From Kiritimatiellia bacterium (GTDB lineage Bacteria; Verrucomicrobiota; Kiritimatiellia; RFP12; UBA1067), in contig JAQVQN010000112.1 of NCBI GenBank assembly GCA_028701555.1, positions 1 to 7,459 of the forward strand: a stretch of DNA of 7,459 nt. The letters run 5' to 3'. The notes below the pieces were generated by a model, which saw nothing but the letters and a program-made list of their open reading frames with translations, was not told the origin of the DNA and did not search any database. The position numbers and the translations under genes are program-made. This document shows, piece by piece, positions 7,404 through 7,459 of this stretch (position 1 is its first letter; each line of letters begins with the position of its first letter).

Positions 7404-7459
7404 GCTAATGCCTCCTTCATGCAAAAAACCACGGTCACAAGCTCCAGCCTTCGCGTCGA
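7400..7459 (-). CDS. Possible 3' end of an upstream gene (partial, contig edge)
   Basis: One minus-strand frame is open from the window edge through 19 codons and ends in TGA at 7402-7400. It would encode a tail reading RRLELVTVVFCMKEALA. The TGA overlaps the methyltransferase ATG as ATGA, the usual layout of translationally coupled operon genes. The methyltransferase's Shine-Dalgarno sequence would lie in this frame. Only 60 bp are visible and an open frame this short is common by chance in GC-rich DNA. No family can be named. Confidence 0.3.
   Translation of the reverse strand, partial: STRRLELVTVVFCMKEALA
7411..7417 (-). promoter_or_regulatory. Strong Shine-Dalgarno that fixes the methyltransferase start
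   Basis: The minus strand reads AAGGAGG, a full match to the anti-Shine-Dalgarno core, followed by 7 nt and the ATG at 7403. It rules out the upstream in-frame TTG at 7424 as the main start, because the site would then lie within the coding sequence. Confidence 0.85.

Noticed and set aside
7404..7424. Upstream TTG start at 7424 for the methyltransferase
   Set aside because: It would place the perfect AAGGAGG site inside the coding sequence and add seven residues without family support. The ATG at 7403 has ideal spacing.
7422..7428. Minus-strand T-run near the right edge as an intrinsic terminator
   Set aside because: No stable GC-rich stem precedes it in the visible sequence.

Overview
This 7.46 kb window looks like a whole contig or contig end from a bacterial, probably metagenomic, assembly. 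Its first 25 bases match the Illumina TruSeq read-2 adapter rather than any genome. The genes suggest a moderately GC-rich, Gram-negative-type bacterium. The best guess is the PVC superphylum (Kiritimatiellota, Lentisphaerota, Verrucomicrobiota or relatives). The grounds, compared from memory with chlamydial SecA, are a long form of SecA with an enlarged preprotein-crosslinking region and the helicase motif LRGRCARQGDPG. A stand-alone UroD-like corrinoid methyltransferase of a type common in that group also fits. This placement is inference and no search was run.

Layout: (1) 1-25, adapter. (2) 26-2182 (+), the C-terminal ~718 residues of the replicative DNA polymerase III alpha subunit, DnaE; the N-terminal part is cut off by the contig edge. 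(3) 2275-3093 (+), lgt, prolipoprotein diacylglyceryl transferase, with a GTG start. (4) 3124-6213 (-), secA, 1029 residues, convergent with lgt across only 30 bp. (5) 6214-6395, an intergenic stretch with a candidate secA promoter and a perfect 13-bp inverted repeat. (6) 6396-7403 (-), a UroD/MtaA-family zinc methyltransferase whose start is set by a strong Shine-Dalgarno sequence. (7) 7400-7459 (-), possibly the last codons of another gene overlapping the methyltransferase start by ATGA.

Lgt and SecA belong to the same export route: SecA drives preproteins through SecYEG, and Lgt lipidates exported lipoprotein precursors in the inner membrane. DnaE is general replication machinery. The UroD-like gene is accessory, is visibly richer in GC than the rest, and probably takes part in corrinoid-dependent methyl transfer. 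I found no CRISPR array, transposon, tRNA, rRNA or clearly new multi-gene system. The points worth a second look are the adapter at the edge, the hairpin between secA and the methyltransferase, the possible translational coupling at the right edge, and unusual residues in Lgt and SecA.
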